DNA of 64,000 nucleotides, from NCBI GenBank assembly GCA_031180725.1, contig JAPSLO010000003.1, forward strand, positions 124,001-188,000. Direction: 5' to 3'. The notes beneath the pieces are model-generated. The model did no database searches. It was not told the origin of the DNA and was given only the letters and a program-made list of their open reading frames with translations. This DNA comes from Roseomonas sp. Lineage in GTDB: Bacteria; Pseudomonadota; Alphaproteobacteria; Acetobacterales; Acetobacteraceae. The number at the start of each line of letters is the position of its first letter. Position 1 is the stretch's first letter. A program made the translations under genes and the position numbers. Shown piece by piece: positions 17,372 to 26,316 of the stretch.

Positions 17372-19064
17372 CAGTGCCGCGTGCCTCGGCGCGCCCCTTG
17401 GCGTAATCCTCTGGTCGCCGCTCCGGACGAGGGCGTCTTTCCGCGCGTGCCGCAGCGTGGCTTTCCACGCGACCGTCCATGGGCGCGATGCGAATTTCCT
17501 CATCCTCGGGGTCGGGGCGACGGGCGGCAGCGGCGAAGCGACTGGCCGCCCATGGGGCGATCTCCACGCGGCTTTCGCGTTCCAGGATCTGGATGCGGCC
17601 GATCTCCTGCCGCGTCACATGGCCGCGCCGGCAGAGGAAGGGCAGCAGCCAGCGCGGGTCGGCGTTGCGGTTGCGGCCGACCGAAAGGCGGAACCACACA
17701 CCCTCGCCGCCGGCGCCTTCGCGGCGTTCGTGCGGCGGGCGTGCGCTGGGCTCGGGCGGGTCCACCTCCTCCGGCGCGGGCAGGCTGGCGCCCAGCGCCC
17801 GCACCAGCGCGGCCGCCACGGCCTCGGCGCCGGCGGTTTCCAGCACGGCGCGGCCAGCTGCCATCACCTCGGCCTCGCCGCTGATGGTCTGTGCGGCCTC
17901 AATCGCCTGCTTCGTCAGGGTCTGCAGGTCGCGCGCACGGATGCTTTCGGCAGGGGGGGGCGGGCCCCAGCTGGCCTGGATCTTCGCCGAGGCCAGCAGC
18001 CGTTCCGTGACGCGCCGGCGCGTTGCCGGCACCAGCAGGACGGCCGTACCCTTCCGCCCCGCGCGGCCCGTGCGGCCGGAGCGGTGCTGCAATGTCTCCC
18101 GGTCGCGCGGCAGTTCCGCATGCACCACCAGGCCGAGATCCGGCAGGTCGATGCCGCGCGCCGCGACATCGGTGGCAACGCAGACCTGCGCCCGCCGGTC
18201 GCGCAGCGCCTGCAGGGCGCGGTTACGCTCCGCCTGGGTCAGCTCGCCGGAGAGTGCCACCGCGCTGAAGCCGCGTTCCGTCAGATTGCCATGCACCCGC
18301 GCCACCGCCGCGCGCGTCGCGCAGAAGACGATGGCGCGCTGGTCGTGCCAGCGCAGCACATTCACCAGCGCGCGCTCCGCATCCCGCGGGGCCACCAGGA
18401 TCGCCTGGTATTCGATGTCACGATGCGCGCCTTCCGCCGTCGCTGCGATGCGCAGCGAGTCCTTTTGGTAGCGCTTCGCCAGCTCCGCGATGTCCTTCGG
18501 GATGGTGGCGGAGAAGAGCAGGGTGCGGCGGGTCTCCGGCGTGACGTCGAGGATTGCCTCCAGCTCCTCCCGGAAGCCCATGTCGAGCATCTCGTCGGCC
18601 TCGTCCAGCACGACGGTGCGCAGCGTGTCCAGCTCCAGCGCGCCGCGCTCAATATGGTCGCGCAGGCGGCCCGGCGTGCCGACCACAACATGCGCGCCCA
18701 TGTCGAGGGCGCGGCGCTCCGCGCGCATATCGGTGCCGCCCACGCAGGCGATGATACGCCCCCCGGCCTCGGCATAGAGCCAGGCCAGCTCCTCCCGCAC
18801 CTGCAGGGCCAGCTCGCGCGTCGGCGCGATCACCAGCGCCAGCGGCGTGCGGGCAGGGCCGAGGCGCGCGGCCTCGCCCAGGACCTCCGGGGCCATGGCC
18901 AGGCCGAAGGCGACGGTCTTGCCGGAGCCGGTCTGCGCCGAGACCAGCAGGTCCCGCCCGGCCGTCTCCGGCCCCAGTACGGCCGCCTGGACGGGGGTAG
19001 GCTCGGCATAGCCGCGCGCGGCGAGGGCGCGGGCGAGAGTCTCGGGCAGGGCAGGAAAGGGCAT
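17331..19064 (-). CDS. DEAD-box RNA helicase with DbpA-type RNA-binding domain
   Basis: The 577-aa protein has the helicase motifs AQTGSGKT, PTRELA, DEADEM, SAT and the C-lobe HRSGRTGRAGRKG. After about residue 440 the segment GVWFRLSVGRNRNADPRW and GRIQIL corresponds to the DbpA RNA-binding domain, which in E. coli DbpA recognises 23S rRNA helix 92. The tail is Arg-rich. The role is probably ribosome assembly or RNA remodelling. The gene starts 4 bases after the acyl-CoA dehydrogenase stop, an odd operon partner. dbpA is the nearest named relative, but many family members share this layout. Confidence 0.93.
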   Translation of the reverse strand: MPFPALPETLARALAARGYAEPTPVQAAVLGPETAGRDLLVSAQTGSGKTVAFGLAMAPEVLGEAARLGPARTPLALVIAPTRELALQVREELAWLYAEAGGRIIACVGGTDMRAERRALDMGAHVVVGTPGRLRDHIERGALELDTLRTVVLDEADEMLDMGFREELEAILDVTPETRRTLLFSATIPKDIAELAKRYQKDSLRIAATAEGAHRDIEYQAILVAPRDAERALVNVLRWHDQRAIVFCATRAAVARVHGNLTERGFSAVALSGELTQAERNRALQALRDRRAQVCVATDVAARGIDLPDLGLVVHAELPRDRETLQHRSGRTGRAGRKGTAVLLVPATRRRVTERLLASAKIQASWGPPPPAESIRARDLQTLTKQAIEAAQTISGEAEVMAAGRAVLETAGAEAVAAALVRALGASLPAPEEVDPPEPSARPPHERREGAGGEGVWFRLSVGRNRNADPRWLLPFLCRRGHVTRQEIGRIQILERESRVEIAPWAASRFAAAARRPDPEDEEIRIAPMDGRVESHAAARAERRPRPERRPEDYAKGRAEARGTATRRPPPRSSRPR

Positions 19065-19068
19065 TGTC

Positions 19069-20685
19069 TCAGTTCACGCGGCCGAGCAGACCCCGCGCGA
19101 TGATCTGCGCCTGGATCTCCGCGGCCCCTTCGAAGATGGAGAGTACGCGCGCGTCGCAGAGGACGCGGCTGATCGGATATTCCAGCGCATAGCCGTTGCC
19201 GCCGTGGATCTGCAATGCCGCGTCTGCATTGGCCCATGCGACACGCGCGGCCAGCAGCTTGGCCATGCCCGCCGCCACGTCGCAGCGCCGGCCGGCATCC
19301 TTCTCCTGCGCGGCGAAATAGGTGAGTTGGCGGGCCAGCATCGTCTCGGCCGCCATCATCGCCAGCTTGTTGTGCACCCGGGGGAAGCCCAGGATCGCCT
19401 TGCCAAACTGGATGCGGGACTTCGCATAGGACACCCCCAGCGTCAGCGCATTCTGCGCCACGCCCAGCGCGCGGGCGGCCGTCTGGATCCGCGCGCTCTC
19501 GAAGGTTTCCATCAGCTGGCGGAATCCCTGGCCCTCCACCCCACCCAGCAGGTTCTCGGCGGGCACCTCGAAGCCGTCAAAGCCGATCTCGTATTCCCGC
19601 ATGCCGCGATAGCCCAGGACGTGGATCTCCGATCCCGTCATGCCGGGCGCGGGGAAGGGGTTGTCCTCCGTCCCGCGAGGCTTCTCAGCGATCAGCATGG
19701 AGAGCCCCTTGTGGCCCGGCGTCTCACCGGTGCGGACCAGCAGCGTCATCACGTCGCTGCGGCTTCCATGGGTGATCCAGGTCTTGGCGCCATACACGCG
19801 ATAGACATTGCCCTCCCGCACCGCGCGAGTGCGCAGATTCGCCAGGTCGCTGCCGGTGTTGGGTTCGGTAAAGACCGCGGTGGGCAGGATGGTGCCGCTG
19901 GCAATACCGGGCAGCCAGCGCGCCTTCTGTTCCGCCGTGCCGTTCAGCCCGATCAGCTCGCCCGCGATCTCGCTGCGCGTGCCGAGCGATCCGACTCCGA
20001 GATAGCCTTCGCTGAGCGCCTCGCTGACCAGGCACATCGCCACCTTGCCGAGGCCGAGCCCACCATGCGCCTCCGCGATCGTGACGCCGAAGGTGCCGAG
20101 ATCGGCGAGCTTGCCGATCAGCTCCAGCGGGATCAGGGCGTTGCGGGCGTGCCAATCCTGGGCGTGCGGCGTGACCTCGGCGGCGGTGAAGCGGGCGAAG
20201 CTGTCGCGCAGCAGGGCCATCTCCGAATCGAGCCCGACGGCCCCGAAATCCTCGGCTTCCAGCGCCGCCAGCATGGCCACGCGCGCCGGTGGGACACGGG
20301 CCAGGAGGGGCGCCAGCGCTGCCTGCAGCGCGCTGGTGTCCGCCACGCCCATATCGGCGGGCCGCGCCATTTCCACCTGGCTCATCGGAATGCCGCCGGC
20401 GATCTGGGCGCCATATTCGGCTAGGCCGAGCACCAGGATGGCACGTTCGGTGGCGCGGAAGGTGCCTGCCGCCTCCAGCCGTTCCGCCCAGCCCAGCGCC
20501 TGGCGCATCGCCTCGACATAGGTGGCGGTCCAGGCCAGCGCATGGGCGCCCATCTGGGCGGCTTCCAGTGCCCCGGCCTCCGGCCTGCCGCCTGGCGCGA
20601 CCTGGGCAGAGAGCGCCGCGCGGCCCGCTTCCAGCAGCCCCTCCGCCGCCGCAAGCGCCGCGCGGCCGTCCCGGATCTCCTCCAT
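19069..20685 (-). CDS. Acyl-CoA dehydrogenase family protein
   Basis: The 538-aa protein has the FAD-dependent acyl-CoA dehydrogenase core from about residue 150 on: the LGTFGVTIAEAHGGLGLG region, TEPNTGSDLANL, KTWITHG and IHGGNGYALEYPISRVLCDA. Near the C-terminus SIFEGAAEIQ carries the usual catalytic-base region. Family members are usually ~380-400 aa; this one has an extra N-terminal ~150-residue segment. ATG at 20685 shares a base with the upstream stop (TGATG) and follows AAGGAGG. A GTG at 20688 is the other option. It is coupled to the CaiB/BaiF gene, so both may act on one CoA ester. Confidence 0.9.
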   Translation of the reverse strand: MEEIRDGRAALAAAEGLLEAGRAALSAQVAPGGRPEAGALEAAQMGAHALAWTATYVEAMRQALGWAERLEAAGTFRATERAILVLGLAEYGAQIAGGIPMSQVEMARPADMGVADTSALQAALAPLLARVPPARVAMLAALEAEDFGAVGLDSEMALLRDSFARFTAAEVTPHAQDWHARNALIPLELIGKLADLGTFGVTIAEAHGGLGLGKVAMCLVSEALSEGYLGVGSLGTRSEIAGELIGLNGTAEQKARWLPGIASGTILPTAVFTEPNTGSDLANLRTRAVREGNVYRVYGAKTWITHGSRSDVMTLLVRTGETPGHKGLSMLIAEKPRGTEDNPFPAPGMTGSEIHVLGYRGMREYEIGFDGFEVPAENLLGGVEGQGFRQLMETFESARIQTAARALGVAQNALTLGVSYAKSRIQFGKAILGFPRVHNKLAMMAAETMLARQLTYFAAQEKDAGRRCDVAAGMAKLLAARVAWANADAALQIHGGNGYALEYPISRVLCDARVLSIFEGAAEIQAQIIARGLLGRVN

Positions 20686-21881
20686 CACGCCTCCTTCTGC
20701 AGGATCCCGGCGGCGCGATAGGCTGCGATGCGGTCCTCGGGCAAGCCCAGCACCTGCCGCAGAACGGCCGCCGTATCGGCGCCCAGCACCGGCGCAGGCC
20801 GCGGGGGCAGGGCGGGTTGCAGGGGCGAGGCCGGGGCCAGCACCCGCCCGACCCCCGGCTGCTCGATCTCGGCGAAGAGCGGGTTGGCGGCGGAGCAGCG
20901 CGGATCCTCCTGCACCATTTGGCCGAAATCCTGGTAGGGCCCCCAGAGCACGCCGCTGCCCTCGAAGGCAGCGCGGATCTCCGCCAGGGTGCGGGCAGCG
21001 AACCAGGGCGCGAGCACGGCGCCGATCGCCTCCCGCGCATGGTAACGGTGGCCCTCATCCTCCATGTCCAGGTCGAGCAACTGGCCGATCATGGCGAGCT
21101 TGGCGGACAGCCCCGTGGCCTTGCCGATCGCCCGCCATTGCCGGTTGGAGATGGCGGCCAGCATCACATGCCGCCCATCCTTCGTCGCGAAGTCCCGCCC
21201 GAAGGCGCCGTAGAGCCAATTGCCCAGCGGCGGCCGCACATGGCCGTTCACCTGCACATCGGCGACATAGCCCAGGTTCGCCACCGTGGCGTAGGCGACA
21301 TCCGACAGCGCCAGGGTGGTCTCGCCGCCCTGGCCGGTGCGGCTGCGCCGCCGTTCCGCCGCCAGCAAGCCGGTAGCGAGATAGAGCCCCGCCGCCAAAT
21401 CCCAGGCCGGCAGCACATGGTTCACCGGCCGCGCATCCTCGCCGGTGGCGATGGGGAAGCCCACGGCGGCATTCACGGTGTAGTCCACGGCATTGCCGCC
21501 ATCATGCGTGCCGGTCAGCCGCAGCATGATCAGGTCGGGCCGGCGGGTGCTGAGCGCCTGGTAGCTCATCCAGCCATCCGCCGCCGGCAGGTTGGTGAGG
21601 AGGATGCCGGCCTCGGCGATCAGCCGCGCGGCCAGTTCCTGTCCCTCGGGCTTGTTCAAGGCGAGGGTGACGCTGCGCTTCCCCTTGTTCAGCCCGGTCC
21701 AGTAGAGGCTGGTGCCGCCGGGTGAGAGCGGCCAGCGCCCGATGTCGATATTGCCGCCCAGCGGGTCGATGCGGATCACCTCCGCGCCCAGTTGCGCCAG
21801 CGTCATGCCCCCGATCGGCGCCGCGACGAAGGCAGAGACCTCCACCACACGGAGCCCGGCCAAAGGTCCTTCCCAATCCAT
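20685..21881 (-). CDS. CaiB/BaiF family CoA-transferase
   Basis: The 398-aa protein is a class III (formyl-CoA/carnitine) CoA-transferase, which moves CoA between carboxylic acids. It has the N-terminal LAGLRVVEVSAFVAAPIGGM, the GAEVIRIDP turn and LNKGKRSVTLALNKPEG. The Asp used in catalysis probably lies in the TLALSDVAYATVANLG segment (~residues 193-208). It is the first gene of the minus-strand operon with the acyl-CoA dehydrogenase and helicase. GTGAGGAACAT precedes the ATG. The acyl substrate is unknown. Confidence 0.92.
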   Translation of the reverse strand: MDWEGPLAGLRVVEVSAFVAAPIGGMTLAQLGAEVIRIDPLGGNIDIGRWPLSPGGTSLYWTGLNKGKRSVTLALNKPEGQELAARLIAEAGILLTNLPAADGWMSYQALSTRRPDLIMLRLTGTHDGGNAVDYTVNAAVGFPIATGEDARPVNHVLPAWDLAAGLYLATGLLAAERRRSRTGQGGETTLALSDVAYATVANLGYVADVQVNGHVRPPLGNWLYGAFGRDFATKDGRHVMLAAISNRQWRAIGKATGLSAKLAMIGQLLDLDMEDEGHRYHAREAIGAVLAPWFAARTLAEIRAAFEGSGVLWGPYQDFGQMVQEDPRCSAANPLFAEIEQPGVGRVLAPASPLQPALPPRPAPVLGADTAAVLRQVLGLPEDRIAAYRAAGILQKEA

Positions 21882-21997
21882 ATGTTCCTCACAAGATTAC
21901 AGCCGTGAACACAGCCAGTTGAAGGCTCGTTACGTGTGGGTTAATCGTTTTTGACAACCGAAGCTTGTAATCGTCAGGCTGCTCGCCAGGATAGGAA
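21882..21997. promoter_or_regulatory. AT-richer divergent promoter region
   Basis: This is the spacer between the CaiB/BaiF gene (minus) and the hypothetical gene at 21998 (plus). It is clearly less GC-rich than its surroundings. On the minus strand, TTGTCA (complement of 21952-21957) and CGTAAC (complement of 21929-21934) lie 17 bases apart and could serve as -35/-10 boxes. No convincing plus-strand promoter was found. This is pattern matching only. Confidence 0.3.
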
Positions 21998-22849
21998 ATG
22001 ATTCGCGGCGCCATTGAACAGGTAGTGCGCAACCGTATCTCGGGCTGGGTCTGGTCGCCGGACACCGAGGTGAAGGGTCGCACGGTTCTCGCTTTCCTGG
22101 ACGATGCCTGCATTGGCGCCGGCAGGGTGGAGGGGTTTCGGCAGGACCTCAAGGATGCCGGCCTTGGTGACGGAATCGCGGGCTTCGACTTCGAACTCGG
22201 CCTGGAGAATGCCGCCGATGCACCGCGGGTGACGGTGCGGCTGGAGGAGAGCGACGCCCTGCTGATGCAGCGCCAGGCGCGCATCGTGCCGCTCGTTGCC
22301 CGGGCCGCCCCCGCGGTGCAGCGCGAAGCCGCCGCAAATCTCGGACCCGCGACGCTGGAATGGATGCGCAGCCGCGGCTGGCTATGCCAGTCGGACTACG
22401 ACTTCCTCCGCTTCATCCGTCGCCTCGGCGTCTATGACCGCTCACTGGTCGTGGCCGTGGACAGCCGGGCGGAAGGGCGCGAAGCCTCGTTGCAGGACCC
22501 GATGGAGATGGCGCGGCACATGCTGCAGCTCCTCCGGCTGGAGGATGTGGCGGTGCAGCGGCACAGCCTGGCCACGCCGCGCGAATGGCGCCGCCTGGCG
22601 GAGCAGCAGGAGATGGCCACCGGCCCAGGCGCGGTGCTGGCCCTGCACAGCCACGGGCGCGGCCGCCTGCCGGTGGTGGAAGGATCCCATACTCGGCCCG
22701 AAATGCTGACGCTCGATGCCGGCCCACCAGGCTGCACGGATTACATGCTGGGTCCTGACCGTCTGGTGTTCCTGGATGCCCGCTGCGGCATCGGCCCCGG
22801 TGCCGACTTCCCTGCGGAGGGGGTGGAGGTATTCTTCCTGGCGGCATAG
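21998..22849 (+). CDS. Uncharacterised protein with N-terminal glycan-associated-type domain
   Basis: The 283-aa protein is not recognised with confidence. Residues ~1-70 contain RISGWVWSPDTEVKGRTVL and a GDGIAGFDFEL segment; this resembles a small domain seen beside glycosyltransferases in alphaproteobacterial polysaccharide clusters, but this is from memory of the pattern. Residues ~115-280 have no obvious motif; a WLCQSDYDFLRFIRRLG helix and a PGCTDYMLGPDRLVFLD segment stand out. There is no signal or membrane helix. It lies 18 bases before the aminotransferase gene and is probably cotranscribed. Confidence 0.65.
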   Translation: MIRGAIEQVVRNRISGWVWSPDTEVKGRTVLAFLDDACIGAGRVEGFRQDLKDAGLGDGIAGFDFELGLENAADAPRVTVRLEESDALLMQRQARIVPLVARAAPAVQREAAANLGPATLEWMRSRGWLCQSDYDFLRFIRRLGVYDRSLVVAVDSRAEGREASLQDPMEMARHMLQLLRLEDVAVQRHSLATPREWRRLAEQQEMATGPGAVLALHSHGRGRLPVVEGSHTRPEMLTLDAGPPGCTDYMLGPDRLVFLDARCGIGPGADFPAEGVEVFFLAA

Positions 22850-22867
22850 CCCACGGGAGCCGAGGGA

Positions 22868-24175
22868 ATGGACCGCCGCAACGCCACCCTGGAGTCCGCG
22901 CTGGTGGAAGCGCGGGAACTCTACGCGCGCCGCCGCCCCGAAAGCCTGGCGCGGCACCGCGCCGCGGCGGAGGTGATGCCCGGCGGCAATACGCGCAGCG
23001 TGCTGTTCCATGGGCCATTCCCCTTCACCACGGCCCGCGGCGAGGGCTGCCGCATCACCGATGTGGACGGGCTGTCCTATGTGAACCTGGCTGGCGAATA
23101 CACCGCTGGCCTGTTCGGCCACTCCCATCCGGAAATCCGCGCCGCGGTGACGCGCGCGCTGGAAGGCGGCGTGAACCTCACCTCCCACACCGCACAGGAA
23201 GCCGAATTCGCCCGGCTGGTGCGCGACCGCTTCCGGCCCATGGAGCTGCTGCGCTTCACCAATTCGGGCACAGAAGCCAATCTGATGGCGCTGGCCTGTG
23301 CCACCATCGCCACCGGCCGCCGCACCATCCTGGGCTTCGAGGGCGGCTACCATGGCGGGCTGCTGACTTTCGGCAGCGGTGGCAGCCCGGTGAACGTGCC
23401 ACACCGCGTGGTGCTGGCGCCCTACAACGACCTGGCGGCCGCCCAGCGCCTGGCGCGGGAGAATGCCGCGGACTTGGCCGCCATCATCCTGGAGCCGATG
23501 CTGGGTAGCGGCGGCTGCATCCCGGCCGAGGTGGAGTTCCTTCGCGGTCTGCGCGCCCTGGCCAGGGAAACCGGCGCGCTGCTGGTCTTCGACGAGGTGA
23601 TGACCAGCCGCCTGGCGCCGGGTGGGCTTTCGGAAGCCACCGGCGTGACGCCGGACCTGATGACACTCGGCAAGTATGTCGGGGGCGGGATGAGCTTCGG
23701 CGCCTTCGGCGGGCGTGCGGATCTGCTGGCGATCTTCGATCCGCGCCGGCCGGATGCGGTGCCGCATGCCGGTACCTTCAACAACAACGTGCTGACCATG
23801 TCTGCCGGCATCGCTGCGCTGGGGCGCATCTACACGCCCGATGTCTGCAGCGCCCTGAATGCGCGCGGCGACGCGCTACGGGAGGCGCTGAACGCCACGA
23901 GCGCACGGCACGGCCTGCCGGCGCTGTGGACGGGACGCGGCAGCATGATGTGCCTGCACATTGCCGCCACGCCGCCGCGCAACGCAGCGGAGGCCGCGGC
24001 GACAAACCAGCCCGCGAAGGAATTGGTCTTCCTCGACCTCCTGGAGCGCGGCTTCTACCTGGCGCGACGCGGCATGATCGCGCTCTCGCTCGCGTTGGCG
24101 GAAACGGACCTCGCCGCCTTCAGCGACGCCTATGCCGAGGTGCTGGAGCAACGCGCACCGCTGCTCCGCGGCTGA
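22868..24175 (+). CDS. Class III aminotransferase, glutamate-1-semialdehyde aminomutase-like
   Basis: The 435-aa protein is a PLP-dependent fold type I enzyme close to HemL. It has MPGGNTRSVLFHGPFPF near the N-terminus, NSGTEANLMALA, the PLP-binding LLVFDEVMTSRL and the Schiff-base lysine in TLGKYVGGGMSFGAFGG. The GAGN/GTFNNN loop is HAGTFNNNVLTM. Such enzymes either shift an amino group within the substrate or transfer it from an amine donor. Its location away from heme genes favours an aminotransferase of a secondary pathway, perhaps joined with the unknown protein upstream, rather than hemL itself. Confidence 0.88.
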   Translation: MDRRNATLESALVEARELYARRRPESLARHRAAAEVMPGGNTRSVLFHGPFPFTTARGEGCRITDVDGLSYVNLAGEYTAGLFGHSHPEIRAAVTRALEGGVNLTSHTAQEAEFARLVRDRFRPMELLRFTNSGTEANLMALACATIATGRRTILGFEGGYHGGLLTFGSGGSPVNVPHRVVLAPYNDLAAAQRLARENAADLAAIILEPMLGSGGCIPAEVEFLRGLRALARETGALLVFDEVMTSRLAPGGLSEATGVTPDLMTLGKYVGGGMSFGAFGGRADLLAIFDPRRPDAVPHAGTFNNNVLTMSAGIAALGRIYTPDVCSALNARGDALREALNATSARHGLPALWTGRGSMMCLHIAATPPRNAAEAAATNQPAKELVFLDLLERGFYLARRGMIALSLALAETDLAAFSDAYAEVLEQRAPLLRG

Positions 24176-24281
24176 TTCCTGCCCTCGGTCGCCAGCGCCC
24201 GCTTCCCAGCGGAGCGGCAATGGCCGCGGCGCCCATTTCGGGCGCTCGGCATGCTGTGCAGGCCGCCCGGAGTCTGGCGCC

Positions 24282-24662
24282 CTATTTCAGCGTCGCCAGA
24301 TAGGCGATCACGTCCTGAAGCTGCTGCGGGTTGCGCAGCCCCACGAAGGTCATGGAGCCGCGCGGCACGACATCCTTCGGATTCGCGAGATAGCGGTTCA
24401 GTGTCTCCGCATCCCAGGTCAGGCCACCCTCGGCCAGTTCGCGCATATTGGCCGAGTAGCGGTAGCCCTCCACCGAGGCCGCGCGCCGGCCGACCACGCC
24501 GAACAGATTGGGCCCGACACCATTGCGCCCGCCTTGTTCCACCGTGTGGCAGGCCCGGCACTGGTTGAACACGCGCTGACCGGCCGCGGCGTCCTGCGCC
24601 CAGGCGCCCGGCGCCAGGGTCATGGCAATCAGGGCGGCAGGCAGGGCAAGGCGCGCGATCAT
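24282..24662 (-). CDS. Periplasmic class I cytochrome c (c2/c552-like)
   Basis: The 126-aa protein has a cleavable signal (ending near APGAWA) and one heme-binding motif CRACH (Cys35, Cys38, His39). Met104 in RGSMTF is the probable distal heme ligand. The spacing and the TFVGL segment match small soluble mono-heme cytochromes of alphaproteobacteria, which carry electrons between the bc1 complex and oxidases. It is a single gene, convergent with the aminotransferase and divergent from the liv operon. Confidence 0.92.
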   Translation of the reverse strand: MIARLALPAALIAMTLAPGAWAQDAAAGQRVFNQCRACHTVEQGGRNGVGPNLFGVVGRRAASVEGYRYSANMRELAEGGLTWDAETLNRYLANPKDVVPRGSMTFVGLRNPQQLQDVIAYLATLK

Positions 24663-24795
24663 CGTCAGGGCTCCGCGGTTGGTGACCGTTCCGCATAAAG
24701 CATTTTCCGGGGAGGTGGAATTCTGCCGGCGCATCGCTTCCCAGCGCAAGCGGCGACCTTTCGCCACTGCCCGCGCGGGTGTTAGCGTCGGCGTG

Positions 24796-25569
24796 ATGAC
24801 CGCCCCCATCCTGGAAGTGCGCGGCCTCGTCCGGCGTTTCGGCGGGGTGACGGCGTTGAACGGCCTGGACCTCACCGTCCGGCGCGGCACCGTGACCGCG
24901 CTGATCGGCCCGAACGGCGCCGGCAAGTCCACCGCTTTCCAATGCATCTCCGGTGTCATCCGTCCCGATGCGGGGCAGGTGGTCTTCAACGGCCAGGACA
25001 TCACCGGCGCGCGGCCGGATCGCGTGACGCGCGCCGGCTTGGTGCGCAGCTTCCAGATCGCGCGCGGCATTCCGCGCCTGACGGTGTTCGAGAACCTGCT
25101 GCTCTACGGCCCCGCCCAGCCGGGCGAAGGCTTGGCGAGCGCCATCCTGCGCGGTCCCGCCGCGCGTCGGCGGGAGGAAGAACTGCGCGAGCGCGCGCGC
25201 GCCATCGCCGCACGGCTGAACCTGGCGCGCGTGCTGGACAACCCGGCCTCGGCGCTCTCCGGCGGGCAGAAGAAGCTGATGGAGATCGGCCGCGCGCTGA
25301 TGGCGGAGCCGAAGCTGCTGCTGCTGGACGAGCCGGTGGCCGGCGTAAACCCGACACTGGCGGCCGAGATCGCGCAGCACATCGCGCATCTGCGCGACGA
25401 GGGCATGACGGTGCTGGTGGTGGAGCACCACATGGATTTCGTCGCCTCGCTCTGTGACCCCGTCATCGTCATGGCGGAAGGCCGCCTGCTGGCCGAGGGC
25501 GACTTCCAGTCCATCGCATCCAATCACCAGGTGCAGGAGGCCTATATGGGCCGGCGCGTGCACGCATGA
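24796..25569 (+). CDS. livG: Branched-chain amino-acid-type ABC transporter ATPase, LivG
   Basis: The 257-aa ATPase has Walker A GPNGAGKST at 38-46, the signature ALSGGQKKLMEIGRALM, and Walker B/D-loop LLLDEPVAGVNP. The LivG hallmark GLVRSFQIARGIP lies in between. It pairs with LivF to drive uptake through LivHM. It is the first gene of the operon, though the natural start could be a few codons upstream (GVSVGV). LivG-LivF overlap by 4 bases. Confidence 0.93.
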   Translation: MTAPILEVRGLVRRFGGVTALNGLDLTVRRGTVTALIGPNGAGKSTAFQCISGVIRPDAGQVVFNGQDITGARPDRVTRAGLVRSFQIARGIPRLTVFENLLLYGPAQPGEGLASAILRGPAARRREEELRERARAIAARLNLARVLDNPASALSGGQKKLMEIGRALMAEPKLLLLDEPVAGVNPTLAAEIAQHIAHLRDEGMTVLVVEHHMDFVASLCDPVIVMAEGRLLAEGDFQSIASNHQVQEAYMGRRVHA

Positions 25570-26282
25570 CGGCTCTGCTGGAGGTTGAAGGCGTCGTCGG
25601 CGGCTATGGCGCGGCCGACGAAATCCTGAAGGGCATCAGCGTGGCGCTGGCACCGCGCCGCATGGCGGCGATCGTCGGCCCGAACGGCGCCGGCAAGTCC
25701 ACGCTGCTGAAGGCGATCGCCGGCATATTGAAGACCAAGTCCGGCCAGATCCGCCTGGCCGGTGAAACGCTGACCGGCCTGCCCCCGCGCGGCATCGCGG
25801 CGCGAGGCGTTGCCTTCGTGCCGCAGGAAGCGAACATCTTCGGCAGCCTGACGGTGCGCGAGAACCTGGAGATGGGCGGCTATCTGGAGCCCGCTTCCAA
25901 GGTGCGCACGCGCGTCGAGGCGCTGTTCGCCCGCTTCCCCATGCTGGCCGAGAAGCGCCGCCGCGCCGCCCGCACGCTTTCCGGCGGGCAGCGGCAGATC
26001 CTGGCCATGGCGATGGCGCTGATGGTGGAACCGAAGCTGCTGCTGCTGGACGAGCCCTCGGCCGGCCTCAGCCCCAAGGCGGCGGAATTCCTCTTCGACA
26101 GCATCGCCGCCATCCATGCCGAGGGCACCGCCATCCTGATGGTGGAACAGAACGCACTGGAGGCCCTGGCCATTGCCGAGGAGGGGATCGTGCTGGTGGA
26201 TGGCCGCGTGGCCCGCACCGGCGAGGCCAAGGCCCTGGCGGCGGATCCGGAGGTGCGGCGGCTGTTCCTAGGCGGTCACTGA
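25566..26282 (+). CDS. livF: Branched-chain amino-acid-type ABC transporter ATPase, LivF
   Basis: The 238-aa ATPase has Walker A GPNGAGKST at ~38-46, the signature TLSGGQRQILAMAMALM, and DEPSAGLSP. The VPQEANIFGSLTVRENLEMG segment is typical for LivF. The ATG overlaps the livG stop. The substrate-binding protein gene follows after 34 bases. Confidence 0.93.
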   Translation: MTALLEVEGVVGGYGAADEILKGISVALAPRRMAAIVGPNGAGKSTLLKAIAGILKTKSGQIRLAGETLTGLPPRGIAARGVAFVPQEANIFGSLTVRENLEMGGYLEPASKVRTRVEALFARFPMLAEKRRRAARTLSGGQRQILAMAMALMVEPKLLLLDEPSAGLSPKAAEFLFDSIAAIHAEGTAILMVEQNALEALAIAEEGIVLVDGRVARTGEAKALAADPEVRRLFLGGH

Positions 26283-26316
26283 CCGCTAGAGTGGTCACGG
26301 GAGACGGAGAATCACC

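Noticed and set aside
17457-19103. 548-codon plus-strand frame opposite the helicase gene
   Set aside because: The frame opposes a clear DEAD-box helicase with all motifs, and its own sequence has no known fold or ribosome site.
22868-24175. Calling the aminotransferase hemL
   Set aside because: The key motifs fit the HemL fold, but neighbours have no tetrapyrrole genes and the substrate-specific residues cannot be checked here.
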